Shown here piece after piece: positions 33,402 to 41,019 of a stretch of 64,000 bases of DNA; position 1 is the stretch's first letter; every line of letters starts with the position of its first letter. Source of the stretch: Piscinibacter defluvii. Lineage in GTDB: Bacteria > Pseudomonadota > Gammaproteobacteria > Burkholderiales > Burkholderiaceae_C. Where the stretch lies: contig NZ_RCHJ01000006.1 of assembly GCF_004011805.1 (NCBI RefSeq), positions 62,001 through 126,000 of the forward strand, read 5' to 3'. The notes beneath the pieces were generated by a model. The model saw only the letters and a list, made by a program, of their open reading frames with translations, was not told the DNA's origin and searched no databases. A program made the position numbers and the translations under genes.

Positions 33402-35522
33402 CTAGAAGCCGAGTTGCAGCATCAGCCGGATCGTGCGCGGCTCGGCCGGGTGCACGTGCTTGTCGGCCACCGGCGCCGCCTCGCCCGGCAACTGCGACTC
33501 GTAGAAGTACTCGATGTCGTTGACCCGGCGGTCGAAGAGGTTGAAGACATCGAGCGTCAGCTCGGCCTTGGGCGTGAGCCGGCGGCCGAGGCGCAGGTTG
33601 GTCGTGAGCGAGGAGGACGAACGCACGCTGTTGTCCTCGATCAGCGCACCCGAGCCCAGGTAGCGCCACTGGATGCAGGCCGACCAGGGGCCGAGCTCAC
33701 GCGCCGTGACCGCGACCGAGGCCACCCTGTCCACCGCGTTCGGGATGCGGTTGCCGGCCGGGCTCGCATCCGCGAAGCGGGCGCGCGTCCACGCCAGGTC
33801 GGCGTCCACCAGCAGCCACGGCCGCGGCACGTAGCGGTTGTTCCACTCGACGCCTCGGCGCGTGCTGGGGCGGTTCGCCTCGGTCGCGCCGGCATCGCCG
33901 ACGTAGACGAGCTCGGAGTCGACGTCGAGCTTCCACAGCGCGAGCGAGCTCTGCAGGCCGGTGAACCACTCGGTGCGCATCCCCAGCTCCATGCCGCGTG
34001 CCGCCACCAGGCCCGCGACCTTGTCGACCGGGTCGCCGGTCTTCGGGTCCACCGTCGCCGTCGTGCCGCGTGCATCGTTGCTGTGGAAGCCGCGGCCGGC
34101 GTTGACGAACCACTCGGTCTTGTCCCAGGGCCCGAGGATCAGCGACAGCTTGGGCGACAGCAGGTGGTCGGAGGACGCGCCGGAGTTCGCGCTGTCGGCG
34201 AGGCTGTTCACCTTGAAGCGCGCCTGGTCGGCACGCAGCCCGACGATGCCGCGCAGCCACGGCGCCAGTTCGACCGCGGTCTGGCCGTAGACGCCCAGCA
34301 GCGTCTGCCGCACCTTGTCGTCGCGTGTCGTGCCGATGGTCTGGCGTGCCTGGGTGTCGAACAGGCCGACGCGGATGCGGTCGTGCCGCAGCTGCAGGCC
34401 GACCTCGCTGCGTGCCGGCAGGCCGCCGAGGGTGTGGTCGACCGCGTGGCTGGCACCGAGGCCGAACACGGTGCGCTCGTCCTGCTGCGAGAACTGGTCG
34501 CCGGTGGCCGGGCGCTCCAGCGCATAGGTGAAGTTGGAGAACAGCCTGAGCCGGTAGTCGATCGCGTAGGCCGCCACCTTGGTGGCGCCGGTGTCGGTGC
34601 GGCGGTGCCATTCGCCGGACAGGCTGCTGCGCCGCGTGTTGCCCCCGTCGGTCGGGTCCAGCGACCCGAAGCGATCGAAGCCGGCCTCGATGGCGCGTTG
34701 GGGGATCTGGTCGGTCGAGGTCCACGTCGCGTCGTAGGCCATCAGGCTGGTGCTCCAGCCCTCCGCGCGCGAACCGTCGCTGAGCGTGAGCACCGCGTTG
34801 GCCTTGCGCAGCTGCTCGGGAACGGTCCAGGGCCCGTCGTTGTGCAGCAGCTCGACGGCGCCCAGCAGCTTCAGCCCCTGGCCGAGCTCGCTCGATCCTG
34901 CGCCGACCAGGCGCTGGTACTTCCGCTGCCCGAGCGTGAGCGCGGCGAGCGGCTCGTCCAGCGTGGTGCGGTAGAGGATGTCGGCCGAGCCCGCGGCCGA
35001 GAAGTCGCCCGTCTGCGCGAAGTACGGGCCCTTGCGGTACTCGATGCGGTCGACCAGTTCGGGAATCAGGAAGTTCAGGTCCGAGTAGCCCTGGCCGTGG
35101 CCGTGCGTGGGCAGGTTGACCGGCAGGCCGTTGACGAAGGTCGCGAAGTCGGTGCCGTGGTCGAGGTTGAAGCCGCGCAGGAAGTACTGATTGGCCTTGC
35201 CGTCGCCCGAGTGCTGCGTGACGATGACCCCCGGCACGAACTCCAGCACCTCGCCGGGCCGCAGCGCCGGTCGGCTCTTCAACAGCTCGGCGCGGATCGT
35301 GCCCTGCGACGCGGCATCGGTGCTGCCGACCGCGTTGTCGTAGTGGCGCCCGGCAACCTCGACGCGATCGAGCTGCTGGATGGCCGCGACGGTGGTCGGC
35401 GGCGCGGCGCCCGGGCCGGTGCCGGGCGCCTGCCCCGAGGCGGCATGGCCGGCGAGCAACAGGACCGCCGCGAGGGCGATCGGACGGTATCGGCACCGGA
35501 CGTGAATCGGCGTGGATCGCAT
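33402..35522 (-). CDS. TonB-dependent receptor, predicted nickel-complex uptake
   Basis: A 706-residue outer-membrane receptor. Signal peptide about 1-30, TonB-box-like LDRVEVAG near residue 50, plug domain with PGVIVTQHSGDGKANQYFLRGFNLDHGTDFATF and DRIEYRKGPYFAQTGDFSAAGS, then a 22-strand barrel ending in the aromatic residue of IRLMLQLGF. A His-containing plug loop (LPTHGHGQGYSD) could bind metal. It lies 79 nt downstream of the nickel permease in the same direction and behind the NikR palindrome. Nickel specificity is inferred from context; an iron or other chelate receptor remains possible. Confidence 0.86.
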   Translation of the reverse strand: MRSTPIHVRCRYRPIALAAVLLLAGHAASGQAPGTGPGAAPPTTVAAIQQLDRVEVAGRHYDNAVGSTDAASQGTIRAELLKSRPALRPGEVLEFVPGVIVTQHSGDGKANQYFLRGFNLDHGTDFATFVNGLPVNLPTHGHGQGYSDLNFLIPELVDRIEYRKGPYFAQTGDFSAAGSADILYRTTLDEPLAALTLGQRKYQRLVGAGSSELGQGLKLLGAVELLHNDGPWTVPEQLRKANAVLTLSDGSRAEGWSTSLMAYDATWTSTDQIPQRAIEAGFDRFGSLDPTDGGNTRRSSLSGEWHRRTDTGATKVAAYAIDYRLRLFSNFTYALERPATGDQFSQQDERTVFGLGASHAVDHTLGGLPARSEVGLQLRHDRIRVGLFDTQARQTIGTTRDDKVRQTLLGVYGQTAVELAPWLRGIVGLRADQARFKVNSLADSANSGASSDHLLSPKLSLILGPWDKTEWFVNAGRGFHSNDARGTTATVDPKTGDPVDKVAGLVAARGMELGMRTEWFTGLQSSLALWKLDVDSELVYVGDAGATEANRPSTRRGVEWNNRYVPRPWLLVDADLAWTRARFADASPAGNRIPNAVDRVASVAVTARELGPWSACIQWRYLGSGALIEDNSVRSSSSLTTNLRLGRRLTPKAELTLDVFNLFDRRVNDIEYFYESQLPGEAAPVADKHVHPAEPRTIRLMLQLGF

Positions 35523-35601
35523 GCGGCCTCCCAGCGGCGGATCGGTGTGAAGGTGGCGTGGATCCGCTTACGCGGCCGCCGCGGTCTCGGATGCGGCCCG
35601 A

Positions 35602-36435
35602 TCAGGACTGCGCGGCCGCGGCCGCCCGCGCCAACCCGGCGCGGCACGCCACGAGGTAGCTCGACCCGATCAGCGCGACCACCGACAGGCCGATGGCCAG
35701 TTCACGGCCGTCGAGCAGGCCGTCGATCCACGCCGAGGCCATGCGGCCGATGCCGATCGCGGCGACCAGCAGGCTCACGCAGGCCACGGCCAGTGTCATC
35801 GTCCGCGAGGCCACCACGGCCAGGCGGTCGGTGCGGCTGATCAGGCGCGAGATCCACCAGCCGTTGGCGCCGTCGCTCACCAGCATGCCGAGCACGAAGA
35901 GCAGGCCGAGCGCCAGCGCGTGGGCGGCACCACCGAACTGCACGGCCATCACGGCGAACAGGGCCGACTGGCTGAGCGTGTCGAAGGAGAGCGCGAACAG
36001 CGAGCCGATGCCCATCACGGCCAGCGGGCCGGTGGACTTCTCCGCGCGCCCCAGCAGGCGCTCGACCAGCCGACCGCGCACGCCGACGAGCGGCACGGCT
36101 GCGTGCGGCGGCGCCCGCAGCACGGCGTGCAGGTTGACCGCGCCGAGGAGCAGCAGGAAGCCGATCGAGATGCCGCCGCCGAGCGCTTCGAACCAGGCCG
36201 GCGGCACCCCTCTGGCGCCGAGCGCGCCGGCCAGCAGCGCGATCGACAGCACCACCACGCCATGGCCGAGCGAGAACAGGGCCCCGCAGTAACGCGTGTG
36301 CCACTGCCCGCGACGGCCGCCGAGCCGGGTGAGCCCGTCGATCGCCGCCAGGTGATCGGCGTCCAGACCATGGCGCAGGCCCAGGAGGAACACCAGGGCA
36401 CACAAGGCACCCCAGTCGGCAGGCAGGTCGTGCAT
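35602..36435 (-). CDS. NiCoT-family nickel/cobalt transporter
   Basis: A 277-residue inner-membrane permease. The signature of the family, HX4DH, is present in LGLRHGLDADHLAAID (His22, Asp27, His28). Further conserved features are LFSLGHGVVVLSIALL and SLFALSFDTLSQSALFAV. It is shorter than HoxN (351 aa) but keeps about seven to eight helices. It follows a NikR-type palindrome at -19 and the nikR gene, so nickel rather than cobalt is the probable substrate. Confidence 0.91.
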   Translation of the reverse strand: MHDLPADWGALCALVFLLGLRHGLDADHLAAIDGLTRLGGRRGQWHTRYCGALFSLGHGVVVLSIALLAGALGARGVPPAWFEALGGGISIGFLLLLGAVNLHAVLRAPPHAAVPLVGVRGRLVERLLGRAEKSTGPLAVMGIGSLFALSFDTLSQSALFAVMAVQFGGAAHALALGLLFVLGMLVSDGANGWWISRLISRTDRLAVVASRTMTLAVACVSLLVAAIGIGRMASAWIDGLLDGRELAIGLSVVALIGSSYLVACRAGLARAAAAAQS

Positions 36436-36453
36436 GGTCGGGCGCGGCAGCGT

Positions 36454-36480
36454 GTATGAATGGATCTGAAAGTTTCATAC
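36454..36480 (-). promoter_or_regulatory. NikR-type operator palindrome
   Basis: GTATGA (36454-36459) and TCATAC (36475-36480) are the exact half-sites of the known NikR operator, here with a 15-nt spacer instead of the 16 nt of E. coli nik. The arms extend to seven bases (GTATGAA/TTCATAC). It lies 19 nt before the nickel permease ATG, so NikR binding would block its promoter when nickel is plentiful. Confidence 0.8.
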
Positions 36481-36610
36481 AAGAAGCATGCCGGCCGCTG
36501 CGCTGGCTCAAGCAGCCGGGAGATCGCATGCGGTGCCGGGTCAACCCCTGCAAGGGCCGCTGCCGGCCGGGTGGCCGAATGGCAAGCGCACTGGCCGCAG
36601 TGCGCCGGCG

Positions 36611-37105
36611 TCAGGCGCGCGGCGGCCGCCTGCCGGCGCGCCCGGCGGGCTCGGCCGGACGGGCCGTCGCCGGCGCGAGGTGTGCATGTCCGTGGGCGTG
36701 CCGCACGGCCATGGGCACCAGGTGCAGGTTGCCGTGGCTCACGCCCGGCTGGGCGATGACCGACTCGGCGAAGGCACGCACCTGGGCCGTCCTGCCGCGC
36801 AGGATCACGGTCTCGATGCAGTGGTCGTGGTCGAGGTGGGCGTGGGTGGTCGACACCGTCAGCTCGTGGTGATCGTGCTGCAGGTCGGTCAGCCGCAGGG
36901 CCAGCTGGCGCTGGTGGTGGTTGTAGACGTAGCTCAGCGTCGCCACGCAGGGCTCGTCGGGCCGGTCGCGCAGCCTGACGTTGCCCAGGTCCTGCCGCAG
37001 CAGGTCGCGGAATGCCTCGGACCGGTTCTCGTAGCCGCGTGCCCGGACCAGCGCCTCGAACGCGTCGGCCAGTTCGTCGTCGAGAGACATCGTCAAGCGC
37101 TTCAT
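36611..37105 (-). CDS. nikR: nickel-responsive transcriptional regulator NikR
   Basis: A 164-residue ribbon-helix-helix repressor. DNA-binding strand MKRLTMSLDDELADAFEALV; the ACT-like metal domain has His77, His88, His90 and Cys96, equivalent to the E. coli square-planar nickel ligands His76, His87, His89 and Cys95. Residues 136-142 (HAHGHAH) add a His-rich tail not found in E. coli. ATG 37105 is chosen over a GTG two codons earlier. Located just upstream of its predicted operator and target. Confidence 0.95.
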   Translation of the reverse strand: MKRLTMSLDDELADAFEALVRARGYENRSEAFRDLLRQDLGNVRLRDRPDEPCVATLSYVYNHHQRQLALRLTDLQHDHHELTVSTTHAHLDHDHCIETVILRGRTAQVRAFAESVIAQPGVSHGNLHLVPMAVRHAHGHAHLAPATARPAEPAGRAGRRPPRA

Positions 37106-37168
37106 CGGCACGGACCCCGGGGTCGGGTGGGTGGACCCGACACGATTGTCGCCCGGCCCGCGGCCTGC

Positions 37169-37540
37169 TCAGCGGCCCGGCGACAGCGACACCAGGTAAG
37201 CCACGATGTCCGCCCGGGCCTGCGCATCGCCGAGCCGGTAGCCCATGCGCTGCCCCGGCACCAGGGCCTCCGGGTCGGCGAGCCAGCGCTCGAGCAGCGC
37301 GGCATCCCAGGTGATGCCGCTGCGGCGCAGCGCGTCGCTGTAGTCGAAGCCGGCGACGCTGCCCGCCGGGCGGCCGAGGAGGCCGGCGTGCCGCGGGCCG
37401 ATGCGGTCGGCGTCCACCGAGTGGCAGCCGGCGCAGCGGGCCTCGTAGGCCTGCTGGCCGCGCTGCGCGTCGGCGCCGGCCCGGGCGGTGTCGGCGAGCA
37501 AGGCCGCCACCAGCGCGGCCGCCGGCAGCACGGCGCGCAT
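37169..37540 (-). CDS. monoheme class I cytochrome c
   Basis: A 123-residue exported cytochrome: signal peptide about 1-21, heme site C36-A-G-C39-H40 and probable Met ligand in VPGQRMGYRL. GPRHAGLLGRPAGSVAGFDYSDAL is typical of the cytochrome c-550/c2 fold. Small soluble electron carrier in the periplasm. It starts 1 nt after the ferritin-like gene stop, so both are co-transcribed. Partner oxidoreductase not visible. Confidence 0.9.
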   Translation of the reverse strand: MRAVLPAAALVAALLADTARAGADAQRGQQAYEARCAGCHSVDADRIGPRHAGLLGRPAGSVAGFDYSDALRRSGITWDAALLERWLADPEALVPGQRMGYRLGDAQARADIVAYLVSLSPGR

Positions 37541-37541
37541 G

Positions 37542-38120
37542 TCAGGCCCCGAAGCTCAACGCGCCGGCCGGCAGCATCTTGCCCAACGCCTGCGACAGCG
37601 CGGTCCAGTGCATCGTCTCGTCGGCGGCCAGCCGCGCGGCAACCTGGCCGAGCTTGTTGTCCTTGAACGAGGGGATCACGCCGAGGTAGGCGTTGGTCGC
37701 ACCGAGCTCGAGCTTCGCGGCGAGCATCAGCACGTCGGCCTGGCTCTTCAGCGTGGCCGCGTTCAAGGCCTTGGCGTACTCGTCGAGCGGCTTCTCGGCC
37801 ACCGGCTGGCCGCCCAGCGTGCGGATGGTGGCGATCAGCGCGTCGCGGTGTGCCTTGTGGTGCGACTGGAAGGCCACGGCCACCTCGAGCACCGGCTTCT
37901 GCAGCAGGCCGCTGCCGGCGCCGAGCTGGTAGGCGTTGATGGCCTCGTGCTCCAGGCCCAGCGCCACGTTGAGGATGCCGACATCGGCCTCCGTCGACAT
38001 CGAGGCCTGCGCGTGGGCAGCGCGTGTGCCCGCCAGCAGGCCGACGGCTGCCGCCGAGAGCGTGAGCCGGCTGGAACGGGTGAGGAAGCCGCGGCGCGCG
38101 GCGAGGTCGGGGGTGAACAT
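37542..38120 (-). CDS. Tat-exported ferritin-like domain protein
   Basis: A 192-residue protein with a twin-arginine signal (ARRGFLTRSSRLTLSAAAVG) and a four-helix ferritin-like bundle: ILNVALGLEHEAINAYQLGAG, VAFQSHHKAHRDALI, KLELGATNAYLGVI, AADETMHWTALSQAL. The Glu/His pairs (LEHEAINAY, DETMHW) would bind a di-metal site. Homologues are frequent in Burkholderiales near small cytochromes; function (iron storage or peroxide defence) is unproved. Followed after 1 nt by the cytochrome c gene. Confidence 0.84.
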   Translation of the reverse strand: MFTPDLAARRGFLTRSSRLTLSAAAVGLLAGTRAAHAQASMSTEADVGILNVALGLEHEAINAYQLGAGSGLLQKPVLEVAVAFQSHHKAHRDALIATIRTLGGQPVAEKPLDEYAKALNAATLKSQADVLMLAAKLELGATNAYLGVIPSFKDNKLGQVAARLAADETMHWTALSQALGKMLPAGALSFGA

Positions 38121-38221
38121 GCGGGACTCCTGCGGGTCGGGTGGATGACAGGCAGCACTACGCCGATCCCCGCGGATCGGATGCAGCAGACCCGGGCGTG
38201 CCAGGCATCCCGACACCCTCG

Positions 38222-38869
38222 TCACCCGCCGGTGGCCGTCACCATGGCGGACTGGAACTCGACCGCCCAGCCGAGCGACATGGCCGCCATCACGGCCGCA
38301 CTCGCGAGCGAGATCACGCGCCAGGCCGCCGGCCGCGCGAGCCAGGCCGACGCGAGCCGCGCGCCATAGGCCAGGCCGCAGAACCACAGCCCCGAGCCGG
38401 CCAGCGCGCCGGCGCCGAAGGCCGGGCGCAGCTCGGCCGGCAATGCCGCCCCGGTGGCGCCGACGAGCAGCAGCGTGTCGATCCAGACCGCCGGGTTGCC
38501 GAAGGTCACCGCCGCGGTCTCGGCCAGCGAGCGGCGCAGCGCCGGCCCGCGGGCCGGGCCCGGCGCGTCCGTCAACGCCGGCGGCCGGCGCGCATCGCCG
38601 AAGGCCCGCCACGCGAAACCCGCCAGCACCAGCGCGGCGATGCCGGCGAGCGAGGGCGCGAGCGCGTCGATGCGCCCCAGCGCATCGGCCGCGCCGGCCA
38701 GCGCGCCGCCGACCAGCAGCGCGTCGCCCGCGATGCACAGCGCGACGGTGGCGCCCACATGGCGCCGCGCGAGCCCGGTGCGCAGCACGTGCAGGTTCTG
38801 CGGGCCCAGCGCGGCGATGGTCGCGAGCGAGAGCGCCAGGCCCTGCAGGAAGGTGGCGGCGGCCTCCAT
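38222..38869 (-). CDS. LysE-family amino-acid exporter
   Basis: A 215-residue inner-membrane exporter with about six helices. LATIAALGPQNLHVLRTGLARRHVG near the N-terminus and VTFGNPAVWIDTLLLVGATG (the conserved NPxAxxD-type motif) mark the LysE/ArgO group, which exports lysine/arginine. ATG 38869 shares one base with the stop of the caspase-fold gene upstream (TGATG), so translation is coupled although the functions seem unrelated. ArgP-type control is possible through the regulator at 25225. Confidence 0.9.
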   Translation of the reverse strand: MEAAATFLQGLALSLATIAALGPQNLHVLRTGLARRHVGATVALCIAGDALLVGGALAGAADALGRIDALAPSLAGIAALVLAGFAWRAFGDARRPPALTDAPGPARGPALRRSLAETAAVTFGNPAVWIDTLLLVGATGAALPAELRPAFGAGALAGSGLWFCGLAYGARLASAWLARPAAWRVISLASAAVMAAMSLGWAVEFQSAMVTATGG

Positions 38870-40863
38870 CAGCGCAGCGGCGTGAAGCTGTACTCGATGA
38901 GGGTCGGCAGCTGCGCGCCGCTGTTGTAGGCGCCGCTGAAGCCGCTCGTGCCGCCGCCGGCGATCGGCACGTCGTCGGCCATCAGGTAGACGCCGCCGGC
39001 GCTCGTCGTCATCGGCAGCGTGCTGCCGTCGGCGCAGACGCCGGTGGCCTGCACCGCCTGGCCCGCGGCGTTCGCGAAGCCGTCGAACAGGCCGGCCACG
39101 GTGTCGAACTTCAGCGAGTGGTTGCTGGCGCCGGTCGGGATGGTCAGCGTCGCCTGCCACTGCGTGCGGCAGTTGTTGAGGTCGCCATCGAAGGCGACGC
39201 TCAGCGTGCCGCCCTTGACGCGGTAGTAGCGGTAGCGGCGTGTCGGGTCGTCGTCGGGCTCGAGCTCCCAGACGAGGTTGGCGATCTTCGTCGTCGTCGA
39301 GCCGACGCCGTAGGCGATGGTGGTGCTCGTCATCTGCCACTCGCGCGGCAGCGCGGACGGGTCCTGCACCTTGGGCGCGACGTCGAGCACCGTGAAGCCG
39401 CCCTCGGGCAGCGAGAGCGCGAAGCGCAGCGCCAGCGTCTCGCCCGGCTGCGTGTCGGTGCCCAGCGGCAGCTCGAACTCGAAGCGCAGGCGGTCCTCGC
39501 CGTCCGCGACCGCGCTGCCGGCCAGCGGCAGCTGCACGAGCGTGCTGCCGTCGCGCGAGACGCGCAGCGCCACACCGTCGAGCCGATCCGGCGTCAGGCC
39601 GTCGACCTGCAGCGCCAGACGCAGCCGGTCGGGCTGGCCGTCGCCGGGGCGCGAGAGGGCATCGACCGCGCCGCCATCGGCGAGCAGCTCGCCGCCGGTC
39701 AGGTCTCGCACGCCGAGCAGGTCGCGCAGGCGGATGTCGCGCTGGTTCGAGACGAGCCGCGTGCCGTCTTCCTGCGCGAGCGAATCACCCAGGCGCGCCA
39801 TCGCCTCCTGCACCGAGAGGCCGCGGCCGAGCAGCTCGTACAGTGCATCGCCCACGCCCTGCGCGAACTCGGCATACACGACGTTCGAGAAGCCGAGCGT
39901 CACGCCGCTGCTGCCGCCCAGCGAGGCCATCAGCGTCGGGTCGCCGCCGAGGCAGGCGTCGATGAAGACGAGCCTCCGGTCCAGCCCCTGCGGGTAGACG
40001 GCGCGGAAGAAGTCCGGCGTCACCGCGAGGTGCCGGTGCCCCTTGCGCGTGACGAACAGCTCGACGCCGGGGTGGCCGGCGGCCGCGATGTCGTCGGCCG
40101 GCTGCACCGTGACGCCGACGTCGATGCCGATGCGGCAGGGGTCGATGCGCTGGCCGGTGGCGCGGTCGCGGCACAGCTCGGCACCGTGCGTGGACAGGTG
40201 CACGACGTCGTAGTCGGCGAAGCTCGCGTAGTCGTCGATCCAGACGGTGCGCTCGTCCTCGCTGCTGTTCTGGCGCAGCGTGATGTCGTAGCCGTCGATC
40301 GCCGCCAGGCGCGCGACGACATGGTCGACCGCGAAGGTCTCGTGCTGCCAGCGGAACGGCGACAGCACCAGCGCCTTGCGCTGCGTCGCGCCGGCGCGGA
40401 TCACGCCCTGGGCCTGCTTGCGCGGCGCGGCGAGGGGCGCGGCAGCGCCGGCCGGGGCGAGCGGCCGGCCTTCGTCGGCCAGCACCCAGACGCCGCGGCC
40501 GCCGGGCAGGCGGAAACGGATCGAGCGTTCGTCGTGCTGGACCTCGGCCAGCGTGGCCTGGGTCTTCAGCCAGGCGACGGCGGCATCGGTGTCGCCGCCG
40601 GCGTCGAGGCGGGCCGCGACGTCGCCGCCGAGGCGGTTGCTCTCGGCGACGATGGCGGCGTCGACCTGCGACCAGTCGCAGGGATAGGCGAGGCGCTCGC
40701 ACTCGAGCGCGGAGCTCGGCGCCGGCTGGGCGGGCGCAGGGGTCCCGTTGCCGCCACCGCCGCAGGCGGACAGCACGAGCAGCGCGGCCAGCGCGGCAGC
40801 GCGCGCCGCCTGGCGGGCGGCCGCAGCGGCGAGGCGCTGCAGGGCAAGGTGAAGTGTCGTCAC
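38869..40863 (-). CDS. caspase-fold (C14/CHAT-like) peptidase lipoprotein
   Basis: A 664-residue predicted lipoprotein. The signal ends at LVLSAC (Cys34) followed by a Gly-rich linker. A caspase-like domain spans about residues 160-385: His226 in YDVVHLSTHGAEL and Cys304 in RLVFIDACLGG form the classical His-Cys dyad with a hydrophobic strand before each. The C-terminal half (about 400-664) looks like beta-rich domains. The start is GTG 40863 with SD GGAGAG 5 nt upstream. Divergent from a winged-helix ATPase regulator. Caspase-like specificity (basic or acidic P1) is unknown. Confidence 0.8.
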   Translation of the reverse strand: MTTLHLALQRLAAAAARQAARAAALAALLVLSACGGGGNGTPAPAQPAPSSALECERLAYPCDWSQVDAAIVAESNRLGGDVAARLDAGGDTDAAVAWLKTQATLAEVQHDERSIRFRLPGGRGVWVLADEGRPLAPAGAAAPLAAPRKQAQGVIRAGATQRKALVLSPFRWQHETFAVDHVVARLAAIDGYDITLRQNSSEDERTVWIDDYASFADYDVVHLSTHGAELCRDRATGQRIDPCRIGIDVGVTVQPADDIAAAGHPGVELFVTRKGHRHLAVTPDFFRAVYPQGLDRRLVFIDACLGGDPTLMASLGGSSGVTLGFSNVVYAEFAQGVGDALYELLGRGLSVQEAMARLGDSLAQEDGTRLVSNQRDIRLRDLLGVRDLTGGELLADGGAVDALSRPGDGQPDRLRLALQVDGLTPDRLDGVALRVSRDGSTLVQLPLAGSAVADGEDRLRFEFELPLGTDTQPGETLALRFALSLPEGGFTVLDVAPKVQDPSALPREWQMTSTTIAYGVGSTTTKIANLVWELEPDDDPTRRYRYYRVKGGTLSVAFDGDLNNCRTQWQATLTIPTGASNHSLKFDTVAGLFDGFANAAGQAVQATGVCADGSTLPMTTSAGGVYLMADDVPIAGGGTSGFSGAYNSGAQLPTLIEYSFTPLR

Positions 40864-40945
40864 GACGTCTCTCCAGGGGTTCGGGGCCACGGCGCGCGGT
40901 GCGCCGCAGCGAGCCGGCACTGTCGGTGCACGGCCGCCGGAAGTC

Positions 40946-40973
40946 GTCTCGGCACGGTCTCGAAACCGTCTCG
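40946..40973 (+). repeat. three GTCTCG direct repeats with 11-bp period
   Basis: GTCTCG occurs at 40946-40951, 40957-40962 and 40968-40973, exactly 11 nt apart, in the 156-nt space between the caspase-fold gene and the winged-helix regulator gene. OmpR/PhoB-type winged helices bind such tandem direct repeats. A -10-like TACAGT at 40994-40999 sits downstream on the regulator side. Confidence 0.7.
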
Positions 40974-41019
40974 GCCGCTGCGACGGCATTCGTTACAGTC
41001 GCCGCGACGCCAGCGCGCC

